Positions 44,200 to 53,050 of a stretch of DNA of 64,000 nucleotides are shown in pieces. Source of the stretch: Oscillospiraceae bacterium (GTDB taxonomy: Bacteria; Bacillota; Clostridia; Oscillospirales; Ruminococcaceae); assembly GCA_016296505.1 (NCBI GenBank), contig JAEDJD010000003.1, forward strand, positions 62,001-126,000, in the 5' to 3' direction. The notes under the pieces were generated by a model. That model ran no database searches, was not told where the DNA came from, and worked only from the letters and a program-made list of their open reading frames with translations. The stretch's first letter is position 1, and each line of letters starts with the position of its first letter. Position numbers and translations under genes: made by a program.

Positions 44200-46437
44200 A
44201 TGGCTCGAAAGAAACGGGAAGCCGCCCCGAAAGCGGCGAATCCTTCAAACGCATATATTGAGGGCGCAGGCTTGATGGTCGAGGAGCGCATCACCGAAAC
44301 GCTCCGCAAAAACTTCATGCCCTACGCCATGAGCGCGATTGTATCGCGTGCGCTGCCGGAGATCGACGGCTTCAAGCCCTCGCACCGCAAGCTGCTTTAT
44401 ACCATGTATAAAATGGGATTGCTCTCCGGCGCAAGAACAAAATCCGCAAACGTAGTCGGACAAACCATGCGCCTGAATCCGCACGGCGACGCCGCGATCT
44501 ATGAGACAATGGTGCGTATGGCGCGCGGTAACGAATCCCTGCTGCATCCGTATGTGGACAGCAAGGGTAATTTCGGTAAGGTGTATTCGCGCGATATGGC
44601 GTATGCCGCGCCGCGTTATACCGAGGTCAGGCTCGAAGCAATCGCCTCGGAACTGTTCCATGACATCGACAAGGAAACTGTCGATTTTATCCCCAATTAC
44701 GATAACACCATGCAGGAGCCGACGCTGCTGCCAGCAAGCTTTCCATCGGTGCTGGTCAATGCGAATGTCGGTATTGCGGTTTCTATGGCGAGCAATGTCT
44801 GCCCGTTCAATCTTGCGGAGGTCTGCGAAACAACCGTCGCGCTGCTGAAAAATCCGGAGCATGACATTCTCTCAACGCTGAAAGGTCCGGATTTTCCGAC
44901 CGGCGCGTTTATGCTCAGCGACGAAGAAGAACTGCGCAAAATCTATGATACCGGCAGAGGCAGCGTCAAACTGCGCTCAAAGTGGAATTATGATAAATCT
45001 GCAAACTGCATCGAGGTCACGCAGATTCCGTATTCGACTACAATCGAAGCGATTATGGAAAAGATCGTGGAGCTTGTCAAGGTGGGAAAGATACGCGAAA
45101 TCTCGTATCTGCGCGATGAAACCGACCTGAACGGTCTGAAGCTGACGCTCGATCTCAAGCGCGGTACGGATCCGGATAAGCTGATGCAGAAGCTCTATCG
45201 TATGACGCCCCTGCAGGACGCCGTTTCCTGTAATTTCAACATCCTGATCGCCGGAATGCCGCGCGTGATGGGCGTGCGCGAGATTCTGGAAGAATGGATC
45301 GCGTTCCGGACAGAGTGCGTCCGACGCAGAGTGTATTTCGATCTGCATAAAAAACAGGAGAAACTGCATCTGCTCGAAGGCTTGGAGAAAATCCTGCTGG
45401 ATATCGACCGTGCAATCAAAATCATCCGTGAAACAGAAGAAGAATCCGAGGTTGTCTCAAACCTCATGATCGGCTTCGGCATCGACAATGTGCAGGCGGA
45501 GTACGTAGCTGAAATCAAGCTGCGGCATCTGAACCGTGAGTATATCTTAAAGCGCACCGCCGAAATCGAACAGCTTCGCAAGGATATCGCGGAGATGGAG
45601 GATATCCTGAAGGATGTCAAAAAAATCCGTAAGATTATGATTGAGGAACTGGTGAAGGTCGCGCAGAAATATGGCAAGCCGCGCCGGACGCTGTTCTATG
45701 ATCTTGCCGATGAGCCGACTCCTGAAAACGAGGATGATACGCCGGATTATCCGGTGCATCTGTTCCTCTCGGCAGAGGGCTACTTCAAGAAGATTACGCC
45801 GCAGAGCCTGCGCATGAGCAGCGATCAGAAGCTCAAAGAGGGCGATGTCATGACACAGCAGAAAAATGCGACGAACCGCACGGAGCTGCTGTTCTTTACG
45901 GATCAGGCGCAGGTCTACAAGACGCGCGCCGCTGCTTTCGACGATACCAAGGCGAGCGTCCTCGGAGACTTTGTTCCGGTCAAGCTCGGCTTTGATGAGG
46001 GCGAGCGCGTCAGATATATGGTCGCAACGGAGGATTATAGCGGATTTCTGCTGTTCTGCTTTGCAAACGGCAAGATTGCGAAGATACCGCTTAGCGCCTA
46101 TGCGACCAAGACAAACCGCAAAAAGCTTGCCAATGCGTATTCTGCAAAGAATCCGCTTGTCGAGATCATTTTTATTACAGAAGATTGCGACATCCTGCTG
46201 CGGTCAACGAATAACCGTGCGGTTGTATTCAATACGGCGATGCTGCTGCCGAAAACAACGCGCGATTCCATCGGCGTGCAGGTCATGATGCTGAAGGCAA
46301 AATCCGCTGCGCTGGATTCGGCTTCGGTGCTGAATGCGGAGCAGCTTGAGAATCTGAAAAAATATGTCGTCAAGAATATTCCGGCGGCTGGCGGCATAGC
46401 AAAGGATCTGGAACTGAACGGTCAGATGACGCTTTGA
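44200..46437 (+). CDS. parC: Type IIA DNA topoisomerase subunit A (ParC-like)
   Basis: 745 residues. The breakage-reunion domain contains 'DGFKPSHRKLLYTMYKMG', the quinolone-region 'HGDAAIYETMVRMA', and the catalytic Tyr in 'AAPRYTEVRL' (Y140). A coiled-coil arm with 'IRKIMIEELVKVAQKYG' and a shortened C-terminal DNA-wrapping region follow. It forms the A2B2 enzyme with the ParE-like subunit. GGAAAGGA precedes the ATG. The operon is split from parE by the cassette, which may affect coexpression. Confidence 0.92.
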   Translation: MARKKREAAPKAANPSNAYIEGAGLMVEERITETLRKNFMPYAMSAIVSRALPEIDGFKPSHRKLLYTMYKMGLLSGARTKSANVVGQTMRLNPHGDAAIYETMVRMARGNESLLHPYVDSKGNFGKVYSRDMAYAAPRYTEVRLEAIASELFHDIDKETVDFIPNYDNTMQEPTLLPASFPSVLVNANVGIAVSMASNVCPFNLAEVCETTVALLKNPEHDILSTLKGPDFPTGAFMLSDEEELRKIYDTGRGSVKLRSKWNYDKSANCIEVTQIPYSTTIEAIMEKIVELVKVGKIREISYLRDETDLNGLKLTLDLKRGTDPDKLMQKLYRMTPLQDAVSCNFNILIAGMPRVMGVREILEEWIAFRTECVRRRVYFDLHKKQEKLHLLEGLEKILLDIDRAIKIIRETEEESEVVSNLMIGFGIDNVQAEYVAEIKLRHLNREYILKRTAEIEQLRKDIAEMEDILKDVKKIRKIMIEELVKVAQKYGKPRRTLFYDLADEPTPENEDDTPDYPVHLFLSAEGYFKKITPQSLRMSSDQKLKEGDVMTQQKNATNRTELLFFTDQAQVYKTRAAAFDDTKASVLGDFVPVKLGFDEGERVRYMVATEDYSGFLLFCFANGKIAKIPLSAYATKTNRKKLANAYSAKNPLVEIIFITEDCDILLRSTNNRAVVFNTAMLLPKTTRDSIGVQVMMLKAKSAALDSASVLNAEQLENLKKYVVKNIPAAGGIAKDLELNGQMTL

Positions 46438-46473
46438 GCCGTAGACCGTATATGAAAAAAGAGGGGTAATTTT

Positions 46474-46827
46474 ATGGATATGCGTAATTATCAGGGCAGT
46501 CATGCAGACTGGTCATCCGCATTTGTTGCAGCGCCGCGGTTTTATACCGATCCGGAAGGCGTTCCGTTTGGCGTGCTTGCAATCAACGAAGGCATCGAAA
46601 CGATTATGCCGAAGCTGCCGCATAAGCTCTATCAACCAGATGGCAAGGAGATCACAAACTGGCGGATTCTGCTCTATAGCCGTACCAAGGGCGATGTGAT
46701 CGGGGATACCGATTTTTATGCTGCGATGCGCAAGCTGGTCATGGGCGGCTATATCCTCGATGATAACGGGGATCGTGCGCTGATCAAAGCGCTCTCGCTT
46801 TCCGAGCTTGACGCGCTGATGCGCTGA
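46474..46827 (+). CDS. Hypothetical protein
   Basis: 117 residues, soluble, no recognised family. Mixed alpha/beta pattern with 'FYTDPEGVPFGVLAINEGIETIMPKLP' and a helical end. AGAGGGG lies upstream of the ATG. It follows parC by 36 bp and is probably the last gene of that transcript. Confidence 0.65.
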   Translation: MDMRNYQGSHADWSSAFVAAPRFYTDPEGVPFGVLAINEGIETIMPKLPHKLYQPDGKEITNWRILLYSRTKGDVIGDTDFYAAMRKLVMGGYILDDNGDRALIKALSLSELDALMR

Positions 46828-46870
46828 ATTTTACGGCAATCAGATACGCAAATCGCGCTGCATTTCGAGC

Positions 46871-46904
46871 AGAGGGAGTCGGCTGTCGCCTAGGCTCCCT
46901 CTTT
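46871..46904 (+). terminator. Terminator of the topoisomerase operon
   Basis: 8-bp outer stem AGAGGGAG/CTCCCTCT with an inner GGC/GCC pair, then TT. Confidence 0.65.
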
Positions 46905-46990
46905 GAATTATATGGCGAATGTGAAATCCGCTTCTCTGATCAATCATGTATATCAGCCGATGAAATCTTTGTGAAACCGTACCGCGGCAC

Positions 46991-47019
46991 TTGCAAAATA
47001 AAAGCGAATGTGTTATAAT
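46991..47019 (+). promoter_or_regulatory. Promoter of the fumarate hydratase gene
   Basis: TTGCAA, 17 bp, TATAAT with an extended TG. Confidence 0.8.
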
Positions 47020-47055
47020 CATTACAAAATCATACTTTCAAAAGGAGATGTAAGC

Positions 47056-47898
47056 ATGAGAGAAATTTCAGCCCGACAGATTACGCAGACCATCCGCGAT
47101 CTCTGCATCAAGGCAAATGCAGTTCTGCCGGAAGCATTGGAAAACTGTATCCGCTGCGGAGCCGAAAAGGAACAGTCTGCGGCAGGAAAAGCAGTCTTTG
47201 CCGATCTATGCGCCAATCTCGATGCGGCAAGAGAAACATCTCTGCCGATTTGTCAGGATACCGGTATGGCAGTGGTGTTTATGCAGATTGGTCAGGATGT
47301 GCATATCACGGACGGCGATCTGCGCGAAGCCGTGAACAATGGCGTTGCCGCCGGATATCTGGATGGATATTTGCGCTGCTCGGTTGTCGGCGATCCGCTG
47401 GAGCGCGTCAATACAAATAATAATACGCCGGCAGTGCTGCATCTTGACATCGTTCCGGGCGACAGTATCCGGATTGACGTCTGCCCGAAGGGCTTCGGCA
47501 GCGAGAATATGAGCGCGCTGAAAATGCTGACGCCTGCCGCTTCACAGGATGATATCATCGGTTTCGTGCGCGATACGATCGCAAAAGCTGGCAGCAATCC
47601 CTGTCCGCCGATTGTTGTCGGCGTCGGCATCGGCGGAGACTTTGAACAATGTGCGTATCTTGCGAAAAAAGCGCTTTGCCGCGATGTCGCTGTCCGGAAT
47701 CCGAAGCCGCTTTATGCAGAGCTTGAGCAGAAAATGCTCGAAGCCGTCAACCGGCTCGGCATCGGACCGCAGGGCTTTGGCGGTACGGTGACTGCGCTTG
47801 CCGTGAATATCGAGCAGGCGCCAACGCATATTGCCGGACTGCCGGTATCCGTGAATGTCGGCTGTCATGTGACGCGCCACGCTTCGGCAGTTCTGTGA
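47056..47898 (+). CDS. Class I fumarate hydratase alpha subunit
   Basis: 280 residues, the size of the separate alpha subunit in bacteria with split Fe-S fumarases. Cluster ligands fit the Cys residues in 'LPICQDTGMAVVF', 'CPKGFGSENMS' and 'VNVGCHVTRHA'. The enzyme interconverts fumarate and malate. The beta subunit usually follows directly but does not here; the next gene is unrelated. The L(+)-tartrate dehydratase alpha subunit is the alternative. AAAGGAG sets the start. Confidence 0.9.
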   Translation: MREISARQITQTIRDLCIKANAVLPEALENCIRCGAEKEQSAAGKAVFADLCANLDAARETSLPICQDTGMAVVFMQIGQDVHITDGDLREAVNNGVAAGYLDGYLRCSVVGDPLERVNTNNNTPAVLHLDIVPGDSIRIDVCPKGFGSENMSALKMLTPAASQDDIIGFVRDTIAKAGSNPCPPIVVGVGIGGDFEQCAYLAKKALCRDVAVRNPKPLYAELEQKMLEAVNRLGIGPQGFGGTVTALAVNIEQAPTHIAGLPVSVNVGCHVTRHASAVL

Positions 47899-47970
47899 GC
47901 AGCATATAGGAGCTGACAGCGCGCCGATTTATGTCGCTTTACTTAAATTTGTACATATTCGTATTTTTGC

Positions 47971-47999
47971 TTGACATTTTTGATGTTTTATGGTATAAT
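47971..47999 (+). promoter_or_regulatory. Promoter of the YbjN-like gene
   Basis: TTGACA, 17 bp, TATAAT with a T-rich spacer. Confidence 0.9.
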
Positions 48000-48036
48000 A
48001 TTACCACAAACGCATACAACAAGGAGGACAACAACT

Positions 48037-48540
48037 ATGGAAGATGAACAGAAACGAATGAAAAATGCAGCGCAGAATGCCGAAGTGCTGCTTGCTATGC
48101 TCGATCATCAGAAGCTGAAATATACCATCGAGGAGCGTACCGAAGTCCGCACGCATATCCGCATCCATTTTACCGGCGAGGATATTCCGATGACGCTGCA
48201 TATCATTCTGCGGACGGATCGGCAAATTGTCTCTGTGCTGTCCGTGCTGCCGTTCAAAATCGGCGAGGCGCGCCGGCAGGACGCAGCAATTGCCGTAGCT
48301 GCGGCAAATCACGGGTTGATCGACGGTTCCTTCGACCTGAATATGCAAACGGGCGAAATTCGATTTCGACTGACAAGCTGCTTCATCGAAACCGTTCTGA
48401 GCGAGGCGCTCTATTCCTATCTGATGTATGTTTCTGCGGAAACAATTGATCGATATAATGACAGATTTCGCGATCTGAACGAGGGAAAGCTGAATCTGGA
48501 GGGCTTTCTTGCAGCGGACGCCGCCGATGAACGGAGATAA
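48037..48540 (+). CDS. YbjN-domain protein
   Basis: 167 residues. The fold resembles type III secretion chaperones and YbjN: 'IHFTGEDIPMTLHIILRTDRQIVSVLSVLPFKI' then 'AAIAVAAANHGLIDGSFDLNMQTGEIRFRLTSCF'. YbjN proteins are thought to bind partners, but no role is defined in Firmicutes. CAAGGAGG precedes the ATG. First gene of a three-gene unit. Confidence 0.8.
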   Translation: MEDEQKRMKNAAQNAEVLLAMLDHQKLKYTIEERTEVRTHIRIHFTGEDIPMTLHIILRTDRQIVSVLSVLPFKIGEARRQDAAIAVAAANHGLIDGSFDLNMQTGEIRFRLTSCFIETVLSEALYSYLMYVSAETIDRYNDRFRDLNEGKLNLEGFLAADAADERR

Positions 48541-48554
48541 GCGAGGATGATGCG

Positions 48555-48899
48555 ATGCGGAAATATTTGACGGAATATCTTGCCGCTTTGGAAGCAAAGC
48601 TTGCTTCCGGCGAGGGGATCGACTATGCAGAGCTTGAGCAGTCGCATCTGATTATGATACAGTTCATGCAGCATGAACGGCTGATTCATTTGCTTGTCAC
48701 AATGCTGTTTGCACTCGTATTCTTTCTTGTAATGGGAATCTTCCTGTTCGGGGAATTCATTGGTTTGGTGCCGCTGCTGGCGCTGATTCTCGGCTTGCTG
48801 ATTCCCTACGTTGCGCATTATTATTTTCTCGAAAATTCTACCCAGAAGATGTATAAACTTTATGATGAGATTCACACAAGACGGCAGAAGAAAGATTAA
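48555..48899 (+). CDS. Small membrane protein
   Basis: 114 residues. A helical N-terminal part (~1-40) precedes two membrane helices (~44-68, ~71-92) and a charged tail. It begins 14 bp after the YbjN-like gene, so the two are likely to act together. No family recognised. Confidence 0.7.
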   Translation: MRKYLTEYLAALEAKLASGEGIDYAELEQSHLIMIQFMQHERLIHLLVTMLFALVFFLVMGIFLFGEFIGLVPLLALILGLLIPYVAHYYFLENSTQKMYKLYDEIHTRRQKKD

Positions 48900-48935
48900 A
48901 TTGCCGTCGCTTGCACACAGAAAGGCTGGTACAAA

Positions 48936-49307
48936 ATGGAGTTGTTTCGTCCGGTGAATGCGGAAGAATACCGCGAGCTTGCAGAACGCGGTTTTCGTGA
49001 ATTTCCGCCGCGTACTTTTTCGCAGCCGATCTTTACGGCGCTGCTCTCAGAAGAAGGCGCTTCACAGATTGCGCGTCATTTGCGGATTGCCAAGAAATCG
49101 GATAACAGAACGTATGTCGTTAGATTCATGGTCGATGATGTGTATATCCGGCAGTTTCCGGTGCAGCACGCACATGAGCTGACTCGCCGCGCGCTCTGGA
49201 TTCCTGCGGAAGACGTCGATATTCTCAATCAGCATTTGATCGGAGAAATTCGCGTATTGGCAAGCTATCAGATCGACCGCGAAGACAGCGAGGTTTTCTT
49301 TGCATAG
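48936..49307 (+). CDS. Small protein often labelled ADP-ribosylation/crystallin J1-like
   Basis: 123 residues. 'LFRPVNAEEYRELAERGFREFPPR', 'QPIFTALLSEEGASQIARHL' and 'FMVDDVYIRQFPVQHA' match a family of short clostridial proteins carrying that label from memory; there is no ADP-ribosylglycohydrolase catalytic site here, so the name is not evidence of function. GAAAGG precedes the ATG. Confidence 0.65.
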   Translation: MELFRPVNAEEYRELAERGFREFPPRTFSQPIFTALLSEEGASQIARHLRIAKKSDNRTYVVRFMVDDVYIRQFPVQHAHELTRRALWIPAEDVDILNQHLIGEIRVLASYQIDREDSEVFFA

Positions 49308-49318
49308 GATTGCGAATG

Positions 49319-49354
49319 AAAATGCCGGACGGCGTATCACTGTCCGGCATTTTT
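49319..49354 (+). terminator. Terminator of the YbjN-like operon
   Basis: 12-bp perfect stem AAAATGCCGGAC/GTCCGGCATTTT. Confidence 0.9.
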
Positions 49355-49357
49355 CCA

Positions 49358-49386
49358 TTGCATTTTTTTCTGCAATGTGCTATAAT
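49358..49386 (+). promoter_or_regulatory. Promoter of the radical SAM gene
   Basis: TTGCAT, 17 bp, TATAAT with extended TG, immediately after the previous terminator. Confidence 0.85.
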
Positions 49387-49421
49387 ATGGATGAATCCAA
49401 ATGTGAAAGGAAGTATGCCCT

Positions 49422-50027
49422 ATGGCAATGACCATTTTATATCCGGTTGGCAAGCATCTGTACGTCAATCTGACCAATCAATGCCCGTGCGCGTGTACGT
49501 TCTGCATCCGTCAGAACGGCGACGGCGCATATGGTTCGGATAGCCTCTGGCTTTCGCATGAACCGACTATAGATGAGATCAGAGCAGCGTTTTCAGCATG
49601 GAAGCTTTCGGATTTTACCGAGCTTGTATTCTGCGGCTACGGCGAACCCACGATGGCGCTGGATCGCCTGCTGGCAACGGCGGAATATGCAAAATCTCTG
49701 GAAGATTGTCCGCCGATTCGGCTGAATACAAACGGTTTATCCGATCTGATTCACGGCAAGAAAACTGCCTATTTGCTGGAAGGCTTGGTCGATACGGTTT
49801 CGATTAGCCTGAATGCCGGAACAGAACAGGCATATATGGCGGTGACGCGCCCCAAATGGGACAATGCGTTTGCAGCGATGCAGCAGTATGCAGAAGATTG
49901 CAAGCGTTTTGTACCGCAGGTGATGTTTACGGTGGTTGACGTCATTCCGCAGGCTGAAATCGAAGCCGCGCAGGCGGTCGCAGATCAGCTCGGCATTCCG
50001 CTTCGCGTGCGTCAATACGAGGGCTGA
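49422..50027 (+). CDS. Radical SAM protein, TatD-associated type
   Basis: 201 residues. The [4Fe-4S] motif is C-x3-C-x2-C ('NQCPCACTFCIR', C21, C25, C28), followed by 'LVFCGYGEPTM' (SAM-binding GEPT) and 'RLNTNGL'. The short length and motif spacing fit the family often fused or adjacent to TatD deoxyribonuclease. No tatD is next to it here. Its reaction is unknown. GAAAGGAAG precedes the ATG. Confidence 0.88.
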   Translation: MAMTILYPVGKHLYVNLTNQCPCACTFCIRQNGDGAYGSDSLWLSHEPTIDEIRAAFSAWKLSDFTELVFCGYGEPTMALDRLLATAEYAKSLEDCPPIRLNTNGLSDLIHGKKTAYLLEGLVDTVSISLNAGTEQAYMAVTRPKWDNAFAAMQQYAEDCKRFVPQVMFTVVDVIPQAEIEAAQAVADQLGIPLRVRQYEG

Positions 50028-50043
50028 TATCAAAAATAGAAAA

Positions 50044-50083
50044 AAGCCTTGAAATGCAGTGCGGATACTGAATTTCAAGGCTT
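50044..50083. terminator. Bidirectional terminator after the radical SAM gene
   Basis: 12-bp perfect stem AAGCCTTGAAAT/ATTTCAAGGCTT with A-run before and GTTTTAT after. Confidence 0.85.
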
Positions 50084-50104
50084 GTTTTATCATATGAAAC
50101 ACCA

Positions 50105-50138
50105 TGCGGACATCCTGCTGAGAAACAGGATGTCCGCA
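50105..50138 (-). terminator. Terminator of the acetyltransferase gene
   Basis: 13-bp perfect stem TGCGGACATCCTG/CAGGATGTCCGCA, directly after the minus-strand stop. Confidence 0.75.
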
Positions 50139-50144
50139 TAAATT

Positions 50145-50810
50145 TTATTCGTGGACAGACGAATGACAGTAAATATAGAATTTCTCCTGACTCGGCATCC
50201 ACGCCTTTTCTTTCGGCGGGAATGTACGGTCAAATTCCTCGGTTTTTGCGTCGTCCAGCAGAGCGAAGACATCGCTTTGGCAGTAAACATAATGTCTGCC
50301 GTCCAGCGCGCCTTCCTGCAATTCGAGGACAAACAGAGAGGTCGGGTAATAGTGGTCGTTCAGCGAAACATGGAAGCGTCTGCTGCATTTGAAGCCGCTG
50401 CTGACATAGTTTTCGGGATTGCCGAAAATCACGACAGCGTCATAGCCGAGCGTTCTGGCGGCGTCAAAGGAATGCGCCATGATGCGCTTGCCGAGTCCGA
50501 TGCGCTGAAAATCAGGATGTACGGAGATCGGGCCGAACGAGAGAATCTCGCGGCGGTTTCCGTCATCGTCCTCAAGCCATGATTTCATGTACATGATGCT
50601 CGCGACGATCTGACCGCGGTATTCTGCGACAAAGGTTAGCGCAGGGATGAAGTCCTTATGCGAGCGCATGACATGAGCAAGATAATGCTCATCGCAGCCC
50701 GGCTTATAGACATTCCAGAATGCCTCGCGCGTCAGTTCCTCGACAGCGCGGTAATCGCTTGTCTGCTCCAAACGGATGACGATGTCCTGCTGATTGATTT
50801 GTGTTTTCAT
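50145..50810 (-). CDS. GNAT-family N-acetyltransferase
   Basis: 221 residues. The GNAT core has 'ALTFVAEYRGQIVASIMYMKSW', the acetyl-CoA-binding 'SVHPDFQRIGLGKRIM' and 'YDAVVIFGNPENYVSSGF'. The acceptor substrate is unknown; this subgroup resembles YhbS-like enzymes. The C-terminal ~60 residues are a small extension. AGGAGG five bases upstream sets the start 11 codons inside the longest frame. A ~155-nt leader with a predicted pseudoknot precedes it. Confidence 0.88.
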   Translation of the reverse strand: MKTQINQQDIVIRLEQTSDYRAVEELTREAFWNVYKPGCDEHYLAHVMRSHKDFIPALTFVAEYRGQIVASIMYMKSWLEDDDGNRREILSFGPISVHPDFQRIGLGKRIMAHSFDAARTLGYDAVVIFGNPENYVSSGFKCSRRFHVSLNDHYYPTSLFVLELQEGALDGRHYVYCQSDVFALLDDAKTEEFDRTFPPKEKAWMPSQEKFYIYCHSSVHE

Positions 50811-50841
50811 ATTTTCCTCCTGAATTGTATATGTCTGATAC

Positions 50842-50903
50842 ACGGGAGGTTTGTGTGATGTGAGATTGTATTCGCAAACCTGCCCGTTTACGCTGCAATC
50901 TCA
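50842..50903 (-). promoter_or_regulatory. Predicted H-type pseudoknot in the acetyltransferase leader
   Basis: On the minus strand, stem 1 pairs TGAGATTG (50903-50896) with CAATCTCA (50868-50861), 8 bp. Stem 2 pairs ACGGGCAGGTTTG (50887-50875) with CAAACCTCCCGT (50853-50842), 12 bp with one bulged base. The arms interleave as in an H-type pseudoknot with loops of 8, 6 and 7 nt. They could otherwise form alternative hairpins. The site ends ~20 nt before the ribosome-binding site, so translational control is possible. Confidence 0.5.
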
Positions 50904-50970
50904 GGTCGCTTGTTCAGTTTCAAACAATGAACTCCTTTTTTATAAAATATACTGCGCTTGCAGTAATTTC

Positions 50971-50999
50971 AGTATAGCATATTTTTCACATGATGTCAA
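50971..50999 (-). promoter_or_regulatory. Promoter of the acetyltransferase gene
   Basis: TTGACA, 17 bp, TATACT on the minus strand, giving a leader of ~155 nt. Confidence 0.85.
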
Positions 51000-51090
51000 G
51001 CCAATTCTGCCACCGTATGTCATATTCTCCAATTTCGGACGCAGCGGAGGGATTCACATAAACTTTCACGGGATTATCATAGTATATTGC

Positions 51091-51119
51091 TTGACTTTTT
51101 TGGCGTTATTCGGTATAAT
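51091..51119 (+). promoter_or_regulatory. Promoter of pckG
   Basis: TTGACT, 17 bp, TATAAT with a T-rich spacer. Confidence 0.9.
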
Positions 51120-51169
51120 ATAAAAAGGGAAAAATGGTTTTTCTCAAATTCTACTTAGGAGGTCTTACA

Positions 51170-53005
51170 ATGTCCCTGACAAAGAACCCGAATGTCAACA
51201 AGTGGGTCGAGGAAATGATCGCGCTCTGCAAGCCGGATCAGGTCGTTTGGATCGACGGTTCCAAGGAACAGCTGGATCAGCTGACAGCAGAGGTTACCGC
51301 TTTGCCGGATGGTCACCCCGACAAGCTTTATCCCCTCAATCAGGATAAATATCCGGGATGCCTGTATCATCGCACCCGTCCGAATGACGTTGCTCGTGTG
51401 GAAGACAGAACCTTCATCTGCGCTCGTAAGAAGGAGGACGCAGGCCCGACGAATAACTGGATGGATCCGAAGGAAATGTATGCCAAGCTGACGCCGCTTT
51501 ATGACGGCGTGATGAAGGGCAGAACCATGTACGTCATTCCGTACAGCATGGGTCCGATCGGTTCTCCGCTTGCAAAGGTTGGCGTTGAGGTGACGGATTC
51601 CATCTACGTTGTCCTGAATATGAATATCATGACCCGTATGGGCACAAAGGCTTTCGAGAACCTCGGCGATGTCTCCAACGATTTCGTTCGCGGTCTGCAC
51701 TCCAAGGCGAACGTCGATCCGGAAAACCGCTATATCGTTCAGTTCCCTGAGGATAATGCGATCTGGTCGATCAACTCTGCATACGGCGGAAACGTCCTGC
51801 TCGGAAAGAAGTGCTTTGCACTCCGTATCGCGTCCTATCAGGCGAAGAACGAGGGCTGGATGGCTGAACATATGCTGATTCTCGGCGTTCAGAAGCCGGA
51901 TGGTGATACCAAGTACATCTGTGCAGCATTCCCGTCTGCCTGCGGCAAGACGAACCTCGCAATGCTGATTCCGCCGGAAGGCTACCGTAAGGCTGGATAC
52001 AAGATCTTCACTGTCGGCGACGATATCGCATGGCTGAAGCCGGGTCCTGACGGCAGACTGTATGCAATCAATCCGGAGAACGGCTTCTTCGGCGTTGCAC
52101 CGGGAACCAATGAAAAGTCTAACTACAATGCGCTCGCTTCGACCATGAAGAATGCAATCTTCACGAACGTCGCATTGGATAATTCTGATAATACGCCGTG
52201 GTGGGAATCTCTCTCCAAGGAGCCGCCGGTTGACGCAACCGAGTGGAAGGGCGAAAAGGTCAACGGTCCGGAGTTCTGCGCTCAGCTCGACGCAAATGGC
52301 AAGCACCTCACGCTTGCCCATCCGAACAGCCGCTTCACTGCGCCGGCAGAGAACTGCCCGTGCATCAGCCCTGAGTTCAACAATCCGCAGGGCGTACCGA
52401 TTTCTGCAATCATCTTCGGCGGCAGACGCGCGACCACGACTCCGCTTGTTTACCAGTCCTTTGACTGGACGCACGGTACCTATATGGGTTCCGCGGTTTC
52501 CTCTGAGACCACGGCGGCAGCTACGGGTGCAGTCGGCGTGCTCCGTCACGATCCGATGGCAATGAAGCCGTTTATCGGTTACAATGTCGGCGATTACTGG
52601 GCACATTGGCTTGAAATGGGCGAGAAGCTCGGCGATAAGGCACCGAAGATCTTTAACGTCAACTGGTTCAAGAAGGATGCAGAGGGACACTTCATGTGGC
52701 CGGGCTTCGGCGACAATATGAGAGTGCTCGACTGGATCATCAAGCGCTGCGAGGGTACTGTTGACGCGGATGAGACCGCAATCGGTTATCTGCCGAAGCC
52801 GGAGGATATCAACATTGAGGGCATTGAGGACGAGATCAATCTCGATTCCATGAAGGCGCTCGTTGCAGTGGATAAGGACCTCTGGAAGAAGGAAATCGTT
52901 GAGATGCGCAGATACTATGATGAGGACATCAAGGCAAAGGGCGGCAAGGTTCCGCAGGCGCTGTACGATGTGCTCGATAAAATCGAAGCAAATCTCAATC
53001 AGTAA
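51170..53005 (+). CDS. pckG: Phosphoenolpyruvate carboxykinase (GTP)
   Basis: 611 residues, GTP-dependent family. It interconverts oxaloacetate and phosphoenolpyruvate; in rumen and gut anaerobes it often runs toward oxaloacetate, fixing CO2 for succinate formation. Visible motifs are 'YVIPYSMGPIGSPLAKVGVE', the kinase-1a loop 'FPSACGKTNLAM' with reactive C258, 'GDDIAWLKPG' (Mn ligand) and 'NPENGFFGVAPGT'. AGGAGG sets the start. The codon choice is strongly biased (AAG, CTC), as expected of a highly expressed gene. Confidence 0.98.
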   Translation: MSLTKNPNVNKWVEEMIALCKPDQVVWIDGSKEQLDQLTAEVTALPDGHPDKLYPLNQDKYPGCLYHRTRPNDVARVEDRTFICARKKEDAGPTNNWMDPKEMYAKLTPLYDGVMKGRTMYVIPYSMGPIGSPLAKVGVEVTDSIYVVLNMNIMTRMGTKAFENLGDVSNDFVRGLHSKANVDPENRYIVQFPEDNAIWSINSAYGGNVLLGKKCFALRIASYQAKNEGWMAEHMLILGVQKPDGDTKYICAAFPSACGKTNLAMLIPPEGYRKAGYKIFTVGDDIAWLKPGPDGRLYAINPENGFFGVAPGTNEKSNYNALASTMKNAIFTNVALDNSDNTPWWESLSKEPPVDATEWKGEKVNGPEFCAQLDANGKHLTLAHPNSRFTAPAENCPCISPEFNNPQGVPISAIIFGGRRATTTPLVYQSFDWTHGTYMGSAVSSETTAAATGAVGVLRHDPMAMKPFIGYNVGDYWAHWLEMGEKLGDKAPKIFNVNWFKKDAEGHFMWPGFGDNMRVLDWIIKRCEGTVDADETAIGYLPKPEDINIEGIEDEINLDSMKALVAVDKDLWKKEIVEMRRYYDEDIKAKGGKVPQALYDVLDKIEANLNQ

Positions 53006-53050
53006 AAAATACTCTGCCGCATGAAAGGCGGAGCGCAATACAGAATATGG

